From Edolisoma coerulescens (Eukaryota > Chordata > Aves > Passeriformes > Campephagidae): a stretch of 64,000 bases of DNA. Below, one piece after another: positions 46,237-59,303 of this stretch. Made by a program: the position numbers and the translations under genes. The DNA is taken from positions 62,001 to 126,000 of the forward strand of contig VWZW01006244.1 in the NCBI GenBank assembly GCA_013397115.1. Direction: 5' to 3'. Within the stretch, counting starts at the first letter, position 1, and each line of letters opens with the position of its first letter. Under the pieces are notes generated by a model. That model was not told the DNA's origin and ran no database searches. It saw only the letters and a program-made list of their open reading frames with translations.

Positions 46237-49200
46237 ATTTAATACCCAATTCACCTGGAGTAAGTTGGATCAGGCAATGATCCTACAAGGAGCTCAATGT
46301 GGACTTGAGGCAGTGCAGCACAGATTGGTGTTTCTAGGCTGACTGAGGGTAATTTCCTATTCAGCACATCCAGACCTGGGGGCAGTGATATCCACAGCCT
46401 CCTTGAGGTGTTTGAAGCACTCCTATGGGATTTGTACCCAGTGGTGGACACCTCATTCCTGCAGAGGGTCAGCAGAACGAAAGAATTCACATCATCTCAT
46501 GAAGAAATTTCAATTACCCCTCAGCTAATGCAAACAAACACAATTAACTTAAAAACAGTTTAAAAGAAAAACATTGTGAAAGAGTAAAAAAGAGAATTTG
46601 GTGTTATTCCCTGTGTTGGTGATCAGAGGAGGTACAGCTGGTACTCAGAGCTAAATTAATCCTGTGTGTATCTGTAATACTGCAGCTACCTAGAACTGAA
46701 GTACTCAATGTCCTCCTTTCTCACTCAAGGCACTCTGCAGAAGTTGCTTCTTTTGTCTTCAGAGATGAAGACTGCCTTGAGGAGGCCTCTACATGTGGGA
46801 GCAAACTGGGGCGTTCGGTTTGCTTTGGAAAACGCATTAAAAAGGCAGGAGAAAAAGAAAAACACATTAATTTCCATTTTAGAGAGATGCTAATCATGGC
46901 CTTTTGGACTGGAGCTGGATGACTATCACAGAATAATTATTAGGTTTTATTAATGCTTATTTATGACCTGTAAGTTCTGATGTCCTGGTTTGTATTTGGG
47001 ATTTGTTTTTTAGTTTGTTTTCCTTTTTGGAAGGGTTGTTTTCGTGTTATCCTACATTATTTTGTTTAAAAAATCTGTCATTATTTTCATATCTGACTTG
47101 AAGATAACAGAGAATGCCACCACGTCTTTGTAGAACATCAGGCAGAATTTTTTCTGTAAAACCTGTGATTATTGTCCATCAAGGAGGATTTAGTGATCAA
47201 TTAGAGTCAAGCAGTGCCTGGATGGAATTAAACAATCCAAAAGACGTCTAAATCCATGCCACAACATATTGGTTTCATCTAAGTGGGAGACCTGTACACA
47301 CCCAAAATGTGCAAAATATTTTTGGAAAAAAATCATCGTCTGCCTCACACAGCGTTTTCATTTCACGGCTGTTTCTGAATAAAACATTCTTCAATAAAAT
47401 ACCCAATTCTCTGGGCATGCCTAATGGCAGCCAGGCTGTGCCCTGGAGAGTCCTCTGTGCACCATCCTATCCAGGCTTCAGCACAAAATTTATTCTGCTT
47501 GTCCAAAACAGCCTCCCACTGTGCTGACTCCAGGTTATCGCACATTTAGTTTGATTTGCTGAGAGATCATTCTCTTCCTTTCCTTTCTGTGTCCCTACCC
47601 TGCTCTTCCCAGTGAGTTCCATGTTTCAGAAAAACATACAGACTCATCCCATGCCTCATTTACTGCAGCTGGCAACAAACTCCAGGGGCAGAAGTGAACT
47701 CTGGGATATGAGGGAGGAAATACCATAAAATACGGATTCACCTTTTCTACTGCATGTGGAGGATTTGGTTGGGGTTTGTTTGTTTTGGGGTGGGATTTTT
47801 GTGGGGTTTTGGGTTTTTTTTTTTTTGGTGTTTTTTTTTTCATTTGGTTGGTTGGTTGGTTGATTGGTTTTGGGGGGGTTTTTTTGCATGGTGCCTCCAA
47901 TGAAAAGCTGGTCTTTGGTGCAGAGTACGTTCCCAGGTAACAACAACAAAAGACTTTTAGATGCCAGTTCACCAGACTGGCCTGAGCCAGAAAATGATCT
48001 GTAGATAGCTCAAGAGTTATCCTGTGCCACCAGTACCTAATTCCTAGGACTGCTTCCACGTTTAAACACAAGGATGTTTCCAAGGTCAGCCAAGGCACAG
48101 ATAAACCATCAAAATTTGCCCGAGATTTTACCAGCTGCCTCTCACATATCATTGATGGTTTCTCCTTTATTTTCTTGTCCTGGTCCACCTTTAATCCTCT
48201 CTTTAATCCTCTGTTTGGATGAGGGAACCCAAGAAGGCCGCTTGAATGTAGCTCTGTGCCATCTACAGCCACAAGGGTTGTCAATAATGCAGCCTGCAGA
48301 AATGAGGGCTTTGGGAAATCTGGATTTCTTGTCTTAATAAATTGCATTGTTTGGAGGCTGCTGAAGTCGATCTCCCAGTGCTGGAGATCAGTGAAGCTTT
48401 CTCTTTCTTAGGTTGCTTTTCTTTAGATTGGATATTAGGAAATGTTCCAATTATTTTCAGAAGTTTTTATCCAATGCTGACGAGGATGGGCAGATCCTGT
48501 GTTTCCATGAGAAACCGGCCTGGGAAGCTGTGCCTGCCCGCAGCAGTGTTCTTGTAGTTACTTCCAGAGTTTAGAAGAAACCTTCTCCACAAGATTATCC
48601 AAGGAAATAGGGGAATAATGTAGAACTGATAAATTACACACTATGGTGAAATTGTGAAACCTTGGCCCAAAATCCTCTGTCCTAAAGAGCTTCTAAAAGG
48701 TCAAAGCTTCATCCCCAGAGTGCTTGAAAGGCACATGATGATTGCATTTTTTCAGTGTTGTTTCAGCTGAGCTTAAATTACATATTAAACTCAAGGCTAG
48801 TGCAGATGAAGACCTGAACAGAATTTAGGCTTGATCTGATGAGAGGGAAGTAAAGGGAGGAGGTTGAGGCAACAAGAAAAAAACTGTTGCTAAACACTTC
48901 ACATTATTTGACCTTAATTTGCTGCCCACTATGAGATGCTACTCATCAGCTGAGTGTAGCTTTGGCAACTTTTAATGTTTGGACTGAATCTTTTAATGCT
49001 GTGTCTCAAATCTTTCTCTTACCCTCCTTTCCTCCTGATAGAAAATAGGGAGAAATAGGATGTAATTAATTTGTTGCTTTGAAATACATAATTTAGGATA
49101 ATCTAACATATGCTGTGAATTCTATGGGATGTGCTGATTACATCTCAGGGTCTATACAAGGAATCTGTGGAAATTTTAGAGGTGCCCATTTTAATGAGAT

Positions 49201-50476
49201 AATTCTCACCCAGGGCTCTGAAGGACCCCCCCATGGGGAGAGAGACATTTCACTGTTTCTTGAGACATGAGTCAACCTATTTCAAACTGTGCAGTGGGCA
49301 CGTTGGAGGAGAGGGGATTTCAGCTTGATTGGATTTACGTGTTTATATCCTGGGTTTTACTGGGATGCATGACGATAAAATGACAAAGCTATCCAGTGGA
49401 AAGGAACAGCATTTTGATTGTTTTCTGGGCCACAAGGGATATTCCAGTTCCACATGACTCCTAAAGGAAAATGTGAATCATAGCGAGTTGGGTTGCGTCT
49501 GATCCGATGACCATCCTGTCAATTTATAAACTTCATCATCAGACAGCTTAATATCTATAATCAGGATTTCCAGCTTTCACTTCAACAGACACATCCAAGG
49601 GAGGAAAATTACCCAATTTTTTAGTTTCCATTGTCTCTTATTCACATAGGATCTGTAGGTAAGATTGCTGCTGTAGTAGCTTTGAATTTGACAGGAGTAA
49701 AAATAATGTTATAATGAATACAACTGATCTCTTCTAGCTGTGTTTTGATGGGTTTCTTTTGGGTTTTTTTTTTGACACGTCTAGAATTGATAAAATAAGA
49801 GAACACATCATTTCTTGGCCAACGAATTCTGCATGTACCTGTATGTCTATGTGTGTGTGTATGTTTGTATGAAATTGTTTTGGTCCTGCATTGTTCCGAC
49901 CTTCCCATATAGTCTCTTAGGGCCATATTCTGCCACCTTATAGAGCGCCATGGGGCCAGCTCATCTTCTAGAACTCTCTTATGGAATTCCATGAGGAGAT
50001 CATGAAGATGAATATAGAGATGGTCTTAATCACTGGCTGAAAAGATGATTCCATGGGAATGAATCACTTCCGTTCATTTATATTCACCTTTTTTTTTTTT
50101 CTAGAAGTGGTAGAGCTACTTTATTCATAATAATAGTGAATTAAGCTGAATATTTACATTTTCTAGGTTTTGTTAGGCTTAACTACTGTAAGTCATGTAT
50201 TCACACCCTTTTGAGGCTCTGGGCACCCTGAAATGTGACCTCAGCTAAGACATCATCAGTGCTCTGAACCATAGCTTGGGAATTCAGTTTTATAGAGTGG
50301 AATAATTTTGCAAGGCTACAAGTTTTTAGGAGTTTCAGATTTTTCATAAAGCAAAGTATCTAGAGACAAACTAAGAGAAGGGGCTGACAGAATTGGGATT
50401 GTCTGCAACGTTCTCAACGATGTCTTCTGGTGTGTCCTTGCTTCATGAGACAGGACAAAGGCCTTTGAAACCTGCT
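46237..50476. other. No gene seen
   Basis: Apart from the T/G-rich tract at 47,769, unique DNA. The 250-codon minus frame at 47,595-48,347 is discussed among the rejected calls. Confidence 0.55.
47769..47886. repeat. T/G-rich low-complexity tract with (GGTT)n
   Basis: G- and T-runs, including TTTTTTTTTTTTTTGGTG and four to five GGTT units (47,845-47,862). On the minus strand it has no T and therefore no stop codons, which lengthens the 250-codon minus frame at 47,595-48,347. Confidence 0.9.
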
Positions 50477-50655
<179 letters not shown>

Positions 50656-50656
<1 letters not shown>

Positions 50657-50709
50657 ATTTTCTCTAGCCTCATTTCTCTAGACAATATTTTCTCTGGACT
50701 CATTTCTTT
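50656..50709. repeat. Imperfect tandem duplication beside the GAAA tract
   Basis: TTTTCTCTAGCCTCATTTCT and TTTTCTCTGGACTCATTTCT are two copies of one unit spaced about 32 bp apart, directly after the microsatellite. Confidence 0.75.
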
Positions 50710-50748
50710 CTGTGTCAGACTGTGACTGCCTTTTGTGTCAGAGCTTTT

Positions 50749-50886
50749 AGAATCATAGAATCTTTTAGGTTGGAAAAGACCTCCAAGGTCATCAAGTCCA
50801 GCCATTAACTCAGCATCACCAGGTTCATCACTACACCCTGCCTAAAGTGCCATATCCACACACCCTTGAAACACCTCCAGTGATGC
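50749..50886 (-). mobile_element. CR1 LINE fragment, 3' end (in inferred intron)
   Basis: Minus orientation: GAATCATAGAATC tail, TTGGAAAAGACCTCCAAGGT, CAAGTCCAGCCATTAACTC. It sits about 90 bp right of the GAAA microsatellite. Confidence 0.92.
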
Positions 50887-53800
50887 ATTTTTCCTCATCA
50901 AAGTTTTCCTCATTGCAGAGACATGAGTTTACTCCATGCTTTAAGGTGAAAGACGGGATCCAGCTCTGAATCAGAGCCATGTGGTTGGGAACCTGTATTT
51001 ATTAACACTGCAGTGATCCACGTGTCAGAGAAATTGGTTTACAAAATATAGTCATTATATGGAGTCCTCTCAAAATTCTAAGTTTTATTTTTATATTCAT
51101 TTTCCTACTCTCTCTGGAAGGCACTTCCAGGGCTTTATTCTGCTGGTGGTCCAAAGCTTTCTTCCAATTCCCAGCTTAACTTCTTGTCCCAACACTGATT
51201 TTGGTTTCAATCACTTTTCTTCCTCCTTTTTTTGATGCTTTTGCTGTTCTCAGGGCTGTGCCTACTCCACACAGGCTCTCCGCAGATAATCAAACTGATT
51301 TTCTGCTTTATTAGCCCTCTGTTTGCCAAGATGAGTAGCACATTGTCCAGGAGCAAGGCAAAGCCCTGTGCTGCTGAGGGGAATTACTCGTCTTCTATTT
51401 ACTGTAGAGGCAGCTGAGAGAAGCCAGCGTGGATAGAGATGGTTCCCTTTTAGACAGCCAGATTTATGTGCCTTGGATTCCATCCCTGGTGTTGCAAGAA
51501 CACGTGCTGTGGAAGGTCCTAATAATGTCCAAATGTGATGAGTTTATTTAGCTCAATATGGGACACAGCTGGGTGAGCTCAGGCTGTCAGAAATGCAATA
51601 GGAAAGGAGGACAAAAGGAAATGTGGAGGGAAAAAAAATATGCGGTTTCCTAGTGCTCATGCAGTGTCTTAACCTTATCTCTCAGTGTAGTAGAGAAGAA
51701 TGAAACTGTTAAAAATTAAAAAAAAAGGAATAGAAGACAGGGCTGTAGTCCCAGGCATGTTCTGGGATGCATTTCCTTGACAATATGCACTTGAGGAATC
51801 ACAAAAGTCGAGGTTTCTTTTCGCTACCCAGTGAGGAGCTGGGAAACACATTATATCTGTCCCTTCTTTATCAAGATGGGCTGGAGTTTGGCCCTTGAAA
51901 GCTTTCAATATTGTTGATTAGAAGCATAGAGGAGGAGCATGGATGTTTATCTGGGCCATCACCACAGATTGTCAGCTCAGAATGCTCAGTGAAGTACAAG
52001 GTGTTGTATTCAGAATGCCTCTGACTTTGTGCTGGAAAATGACAAGGAATTGCACAAATGAGGCAAAGAAAGATCGTTTGATCATCCTCTCTGAACAACT
52101 TGGCAATTTTTCCACACTCCCAAGCACCCGTTTCTCAATACCAAGGTTGTATCAGACTATTTTCTTCACACCATCTCGTATTTATTCCTTTGGCATCAGA
52201 CCAATGCTCATTGTATTCACCACCTTCCAAAGCAACAGATTACTCCCTTTCATTGCCGATTTTATTACTTTTGTTCTGTTCTCACACAGGAAGGGCAGAC
52301 TTGTTTCCTGGGGGTGATAAGAGTTTGTTGTGCTATTAGTGGAGCTCCAAGACTGGGTCTTGCCCTTGGGTCCATCAGCAGCTACAGCAACACTCCTCTG
52401 AAGTCTGCCTGTGCTAAATAAATAGTGGAATGTTTTGTTAAAGATACTCTTGGTATTTCCTCACAGCTGAGAGCACCTTGCATGGAGCCTGGCTCGGGTC
52501 TGGGGAGCAATGGTAGCTTCATAATGGCAGTTTGATCTCAAGGTAATCAGCTCAGCACATCAACAGGGCTAATTGAAGGTGTTAACAGTGGCACCACACT
52601 CTGATAAACAGCATATTTTGAGTTAAGGAATTGGTTTGAAGGTACTGCCCAAGTACTGCACTTGGGAAGATCCTCAGAGACAACGGGAATGAAAGGCTCT
52701 GGTCCAGAGCTGCGTTTTCTGCTCTTTCTCTTTCCTCTGCCTGTGAGAGATGTCTGCTCCACGTGTGCTGAGCAGGTTCAAAGCAGAGACTGATGGACAG
52801 GTTGATGGACAGGTTATAGCGCTCACAACCTCCTACGTGATCATGAAAAACAATATTTACACCTACAACCAGGGAAGGAAACGCAGACCACCAGTCAAGG
52901 AAAGAAAATTAATCAAGGAGCTCTTGCAAAGCTTTGAAATGCCAGGTAGAGAACACATTTTCCTGGTTGTGGAGTAATAATTTTGAAGGCACTCGCCAAG
53001 TAGCACTTAAAGCCCTGCTGGAACTGGAGCAGCACATCGTTACCTTTATGATCCCAGTATTAATTTCATATTAGCAATGAAGTATCACATATACCACAGA
53101 TGCTTAAAAAGGATAATTGATCTGCTGTGAAAAGGGAATCTTCTCACATTTTTTTTTTGCTTTGCCTAATGCTTCCTGAAAGTGTGGTAGTTTGCAATTA
53201 TTTCTCTGCAACAGAGTGTCTACGGTCTTTAGTTAAGAAGTTTTGTCATTTCACCAGGCCTCTGGGGACATCAATAATGTGTGGGCACAATGAATCTGAT
53301 GGATAATGCAATAGGGAAAATAACGCCAATCAAGGCAAGAATTTTATTGGTGATGTTATGTAGGAGACCTGCCAAGAAAAGCAATCCTGTGCCCAGGGAG
53401 GTATGAATTGTGTTCCACAGCCTCTGCTATCATGGGTCTATCACTGCTGTGGTTGCAAAGATAAGCTAGAAAATCTTGACCTCTGAGTGAATGATCCACT
53501 CATGTCCACCTGAATTTTCAGAGAGCCCAAAGCAGCAGCTCCATCAAACAGACATTCAAAGTCATTACAATGTCCAAATACTCAGATATCCGGAATTTAG
53601 AAGTCATCAACCTTCAGTGTTTCATCATATCTGTACTGGTGAAGCAGCATAATATGAAAGAGAAGAATTGTTCTACTGTGATAATATTTTTTATTTAAAA
53701 TTCGGGCATTTTAAATGGAGTTTGTTTTTAAAAAATCAAGTCTTGTTTAGTTTTATACACTATGTCCCAGAAAAGCATAAACTTTCAGAGCTCAGGAAAG

Positions 53801-54446
53801 GCTGGGATTTGTAATACCTATGAAGGATGAGTTATAGCAGACTTGGACTTTCAAATAGTTTTTGATATTTTGCAGATAATCAAGAAATTAATCAGATCTT
53901 CATATAGTGTAAATTTGGATATCTTTCTTGAATTGGCTGCGCAACACTTACTAAAACCTGGTTTAGAAAGTTTTAGATGGGTTTTTTTATATGTTAGGAA
54001 AATTCTATAAAACTAGAGGACTAGAAAATACAAGAGCTGTCAGGTTATACAGAAGTGATAAGGAGCGTACTTTGTAAGGACAAATTATAATGCTCATATC
54101 TTCAGGGAATTTCAATTTAACTGAAACCATTCAAAGGAAAATTATAAAATTTAAAAAAAACCAACACTCCACCAAAATTGTAATCAGGGACAGCTGAAGT
54201 AAAACATACATGGAAGTTATTAGGCTGTGTTAATAAAAGGAATAAAGATAGTATTGAAAGTAGGAAAAGGCTGCAACATAGAGGGAATTCAGGGCTCTAT
54301 TTTGCTTACCACTAATGCTTTGGTGTCTTAAACTTTGGGAATGGAATTTTCTTTTTTTGCCCTCATCAGTCTGAACAAACAGAATTTAAAAAGAAAAAGA
54401 ATCTTGCAAAGCAGTAATTCACTTTGTCCGAAATCAGGCATTGTGT
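50887..54446. other. No gene seen
   Basis: Unique AT-rich DNA. The plus frames at 51,943-52,317 and 52,750-52,977 show no recognisable protein family. Confidence 0.55.
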
Positions 54447-54615
54447 CATAGAACCATAGAATGGTTTGAGTTGGAAGGGACCTTTTAAAAGTCATCCAGT
54501 CCAACCCCCAACCCCATGGCAGGGGCACTTTCCACTAGACCAGGTCCCTCCAATCCCCATCCAACCTGGCCTTAAGGCATCAAGCTTTAGGATGTAGAAA
54601 TTGCTCCCTGAGGTT
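54447..54615 (-). mobile_element. CR1 LINE fragment, 3' end (in inferred intron)
   Basis: Minus orientation: CATAGAACCATAGAATGG tail, TTGGAAGGGACCTTTTAAAA, CCCCATGGCAGGGGCACTTT and CCATCCAACCTGGCCTTAAG. It lies about 70 bp from a plus-oriented CR1, so the two copies are inverted relative to each other. Confidence 0.92.
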
Positions 54616-54687
54616 ACCTACATCTCTGCTGACTGTAGAGAGAGCCTGGGTAGGCTGAGCTGAACTATAAAGATCTTTTTGATGTGG

Positions 54688-55562
54688 CAATGCTGTTTAG
54701 TGTCTTCACTGATGACCAGGGTGATGGGACAGAGTGCGCCTGCAAAAAGGTTGAAGGTTATACAAATTTAAGAGGAGTGGTTGACAGAGCAGGAAGTTGA
54801 TTCTGCTGTCGCTCAGAGGGAACCAGATAGGCTTGAGAAACAGACAGAAAGGAACCTCATCATGCTGAAGAAAGAGACGTGCAAAGTCCTGCACTGGGAG
54901 AGGAATAATCCCATGCACAAGGACAGGCTGGGCTCAGCTGTTGGAAAACAGTTCTACAGAGAAGGACCTAAAGCTCTGGGTGGACACAAAGTGGATCCTG
55001 AGCCAGCAAAGTGCCCTTGCAGCGATGAAATCCAAAAGCATCACCAGCTGCATGAGGAAAAGCCTTGGCAGCAGGTCAAGAGAGGTGATAATTCCTCTCT
55101 CTCAGCCCTGGAATGCTGGGTCCAGTGCTGGGCTGCTGAGAGCATGAGCACAGTGGGTTCTGTGAGGAGCCACAAAGATTATTAAGGAATGGAAACAAGA
55201 CACTGAGAGACCCATGGCTGTTCAGCCTGGAGAAGAGAAGATACGGGGGGATCTCATCAATGTCTAGAAGTACCTGATGAGAGGGTGCAAAGGAGATGGA
55301 CCCAGGCTCTTCTCTGTGCTGACAAGAGGCAACAAGCACAAACAGACATACAGGAAATTCAGCTGTAAGATAACACTTTGTTATTTTTAGAATAGTCAAG
55401 TACATGTTGATCAGGGAGGTTGTTGAGTCTCAACATCTGAGATAGTCAGAAACTGACTGAAAATGTGTTTTGAATAACCTGCTGCAGCTGACCCTGCTTT
55501 GAGCAGGGGAGTTGGACTAGACAATCTCCAGAGGTCCTTCCAACCCCCAGTTCTGTGAATCC
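54688..55562 (+). mobile_element. CR1 LINE fragment, RT C-terminus to 3' end, different subfamily (in inferred intron)
   Basis: Starts inside the RT region: the VFTDDQGDGTEC-like segment and a decayed catalytic loop reading KVEGYTNLRG. CKVLHWERNNPMHKDRLGSA and TEKDLKLWVDTK-like segments follow. The 3' end differs from the other copies: TGCTTTGAGCAGGGGAGTTG, GACTAGACAATCTCCAGAGG and AACCCCCAGTTCTGTGAATC. That ending marks another CR1 subfamily. Confidence 0.9.
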
Positions 55563-57267
55563 TCTTCAGCAGTTATTCTTGCAAAACCACATTGCTTTAT
55601 TTCCCACACGAGTCCTTATGGAAGTAAATGAAATCGATAATCCTACTTCATGTAGAAATATTTGGACACCTAATCTCTCATTTGCATATGGGAGTCTCAG
55701 CATCTGCAGTTTATCATTCCCTACTTTCGTAATCACACCTTTATCTTCACTTTCAGAAAGGGATTTCTAGTAGAATTCACAGGTGTTTTCTGAGTTTTAT
55801 GCAAGGAAAAAAAAACACAGAAGTCTGTTCCTCCAGAAGGTAAAAGGATTATTACTGAGTATTGCTAACAGGCTTGGTTATTCATTAACACTGAAATGCC
55901 TCAGCCAGGCAGCAGTTGAATGTATTTCTTTCAAATATATCCATGCAAAATTGTTCTTAGTGCTGTATCAGCTCCCTTTTAAATTTTGTTTTCAAAAGCA
56001 GTAATTTTCCTGCACAGTGAAAACACTGGATACCAGCAGAATCTGCCTGAATGTATCTGTCCTGAATGTATATTTTTCAGCCTATGACTCCCACATCAGC
56101 TCATGTGTTAGAAAAATGGACAGCCTGCATCCTTCCTTGTGGACCATCCAGTGAAAAAAATCCACATTGTTTGTTGACAACTCTTTCAGGCGAAGGTGTG
56201 GGATTTCTGAGGCCCTTGAGACATTCATGTGCAGCTGAAAAGAGTATTGTCCTTTGTAGCAGCAAATCCTTTCTGAAAATCCACCTCTCAGACCTCCTGA
56301 TGTAATGACCCTTTGAATCCTCCTTTGTCATTGACAACAGACTTGGTGAGTGGGAACAAGGACTTGAGGGACTTCCCCTGTTATGTACATAAAGGGAGAA
56401 TAAAAGTCTTCTTGGTTTATAAAAGAAAGCAGAGTCAGACCCTCAGCTGCTGTGATCCATGAAGAAACTTGAATTTCATCAAATTTAGAAAGTAGGTAAA
56501 CAAAACGAACCCAAAATATTTAAACTTCAAGAAATAATAACTGCTCTATTGAAGACAGTGGAAAGATCATGATGCTCTTTTTCTTTGCCTTAATATGATT
56601 TCTCTTTGTGGAGAACTTTCCATGGAAAACTTTAGAGCTCTTGCCGTCTCATATTCAGTTACATCTTCTTTTAGCTTTCCTGTTGCCTTAAATATATCAG
56701 CATCAATTTATTGACACCCAAAACAATCAAATTCCTTCTCAATCCTTCGTGGTAGGTCAGACTTTGCTGTTTTGGGTTTCACATTGCTGATCCATATATT
56801 TCTGACTGGAGGTGGGATTATCCTGTCCAAATTTAGAATCCACAATGTAGATGTCAACAAACAAGCTAGCTGTTTAGAATTCCTTTACACTCTGGGAGAC
56901 AAGCTGGAAGTTTAAAGTAGACAGTTAAAATAGGTCAGACAAAACGCTTTCTTCACATGTCTGCCTCTCCCTCTTGATATAAAAAGAGACTTGACAATGA
57001 GCTCATGTGTGAGGATGTATCTCCCAGGTTTCCAGAATTAGGAGATGTGTCCTAGGTCAGTGAGGGGTTGATTTCCCAGCTCTGCTCGTTGCTGGTGAGC
57101 AGGAACATGAGGAAGGGGCACCATGCCCTGTAATGTAAATGATGTAGCTGGAATACCACATTTAGGAACTTACAGGAGGGAAATTATGGAATGCAATGGG
57201 TTTTGCACCTGGTATTGAGAGCCTAAAGATAGAAGAATATCAGGTGCATAATGAAAGGTGTTCCAGC
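55563..57267. other. No gene seen
   Basis: Unique DNA between two plus CR1 copies. Nothing recognised. Confidence 0.55.
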
Positions 57268-57685
57268 CCTCAGGAGAGCCACTAAGATGGTCAGAGGGCT
57301 GGAACACCTCTGCTATGAATTCAGGCTGAGAGTTGGGACTGTTCACCCTGGAGAAGAGAAGGCTCCAGGGAGACCTTAGAGTACTAAGTCCCCCCCCTAG
57401 GGGGATTTAAAGAAGGCTGGAGAGGGAGTTTTCATGTAGTGAAAGTCCAAGGGGAAATGGTCTTTAACTGAAGGAGCATAGGTTGTGATTAGATTTTAGG
57501 AAGAAATTCTTTACTGTGAGGTTGGGGGGACACTGGAACAGGTGGCCTAGAGAAGTTGTGGACTGACAATCACTGGAGGTGTCCAAGGCCAGAAACCTGC
57601 TCTAGTGGAAGGTGTCCCTGTCCCTGGCTTGGAATGATGATCTTTAAGGTCCCTTCCAACCCAAGCCATTCTAGGATTTTATGAT
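57268..57685 (+). mobile_element. CR1 LINE fragment, 3' end (in inferred intron)
   Basis: GAGCCACTAAGATGGTCAGA, CCCTGGAGAAGAGAAGGCTC, GTGTCCAAGGCCAGAAACCT and GATGATCTTTAAGGTCCCTT, ending in ATTCTAGGATTTTATGA. One of two plus-oriented CR1 copies in the inferred intron. Confidence 0.92.
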
Positions 57686-59034
57686 AATTACCTGTTCAGA
57701 TATTTTGCACCCCATAGTTCTCCACCCATGTTTGTTCTTCATAAGGACATGTCCATGTCTCTAAGAAGTATTGGAATAACTATGCATGGAGTGGCTGACC
57801 TTCCTGAAATGTATTCAATCTGCAAAAGCTCAATTTCTCCTGCACGTTGTCAGAAGCTTTCAGATTTCCACACTTGTGCAGCAGCTTGGTCATGGGGCAG
57901 GAAGAGGATGTGGTGGGAGGCCCTGACTGGACACTGAAGGAAGATGAATTCAGTAATGAATTCCCATTCAATCATCACTGGTCTAAGCCATTGTGGGTCA
58001 GCTTTGAAATGTGTTGGTTTCCTTTCAAACCACTGGCACATGTCCCAGAGGACCACAACAAGGAGCCCAGCAGCTCAGGTGGTTTCTTTTGGGTGAGATC
58101 TCAATAACAGCTCATTACTGCCTTGGAAAGCCACTAAAAATCCTCTTTCATTCATCAAAAAAAAAAAAAATCCTCCATTTCATTCATCCAGTGGGTACAC
58201 TCTGAGATGCTGTGTAAGAATTTTACCCATATTTGATATGGCAACTTTTTATCCTTTTGAGCAGTGATTTATTACCTTTTATATGCCTCCCTGGGAGCAG
58301 CCCCATCATACCTGGAAAGGCCTTGCCGTGTGGTTTGGTTCATTGGTGCCATCAAATTGTGCACTTGACACTTGTGGGTTTCTCATGGAGGAATTGTCCT
58401 CCTCAGCCTCCAGAGACCTTTTTTAGATGAAGAAAGAAATGGGCACTTGCAGCAGAACAAGTTTTGCCAGAGCTTTTCCAACCTGCCCTTGAAGCATCTC
58501 AGATAGTTTCATAAAGAATCTGCTGTGGCACTGAAAGTGTTTCCAGTGGACAAACAAATTCACCTTCAGAAGGGATGAATTATTTTCTTAAGTCATTATT
58601 TAACCAAAAGAAAGTTCTTTTATTTTTCTTCTTCCTGTAGTTCAGCCATGCTCGAAATAACCCCCTGAAACCCATTCTATTTCAGCAATAATCAGCTGAT
58701 TTTCAGATTCTCAGACACTTCAACAGCCCTTCTGTTTCACCAGAGATAAATGAAGATTATTTTGGGGAACTGTTTATCCATAACTGAAAGGTGCAACCCC
58801 TCTGTTATTGGCTATTCTGACTTCACTAATTTTAATTACAGTGGCAGATGCAGATAAAACAACAACATGAAGCATTAGTAATGAAATGACAGGATTTATC
58901 TACCAGTACCAGAAAAAAATATGATCATTCAAGCTTCCCTTCCAAATCCAATATTGGTGTATTTATTTCTTCTTCTCAGTACTGAATGATCATGCTTTAT
59001 CAGCATTGCCTATATTTTTAAAAAAGTTTATTTT
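57686..59034. other. No gene seen
   Basis: Unique DNA. A 16-18-bp word (TCCT...TTTCATTCATC) is repeated around an A-run at 58,140-58,190. Confidence 0.55.
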
Positions 59035-59303
59035 TGTAGTTTAACATAGTTGATAGTACTTATCCGGGAGATAGCTGGTCTTTAATTGGTGATAGAGATA
59101 ACCAGACTTTAATTGATAATAGAGATAAGTAGCCTTTAATTAGTAATAGGTGGACTCTAAATGTATGTATCATTTACGTACCAGGAACAGCTAAATAATA
59201 TAAAAGGTTCTGCTGCAGGTCCAGGGCAGAAGTTCTGGTCCCTGTTATTCCCTAATAAACACTCCAGTCTCTGTGGGTGACACGAAGGCCTCAGCCCAGT
59301 ATT
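59035..59303 (+). mobile_element. Probable solo LTR of an endogenous retrovirus
   Basis: Order of signals fits an LTR: a TGTAGTTT start (59,035), three imperfect tandem copies of a 27-bp unit in the U3 position (59,074-59,150), a TATA box TATAAAA at 59,199 and a polyadenylation signal AATAAA at 59,254. The end precedes TGGTGC at 59,304, which resembles the first bases of a primer-binding site. No gag, pol or env coding sequence is visible on either side. Boundaries are approximate; no flanking duplication was found. Confidence 0.5.
59074..59150. repeat. Three imperfect tandem 27-bp units
   Basis: CTTTAATTGGTGATAGAGAT, CTTTAATTGATAATAGAGAT and CTTTAATTAGTAATAGG follow each other at a period of about 27 bp. 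They lie in the presumed U3 part of the LTR, where enhancer repeats are common. Confidence 0.75.

Noticed and set aside
47595..48347. 250-codon minus-strand open frame
   Set aside because: About 60-70 codons cross a T/G-rich tract that cannot contain stops on the minus strand. The remainder is about the length expected by chance in 64 kb, and no domain is recognisable.
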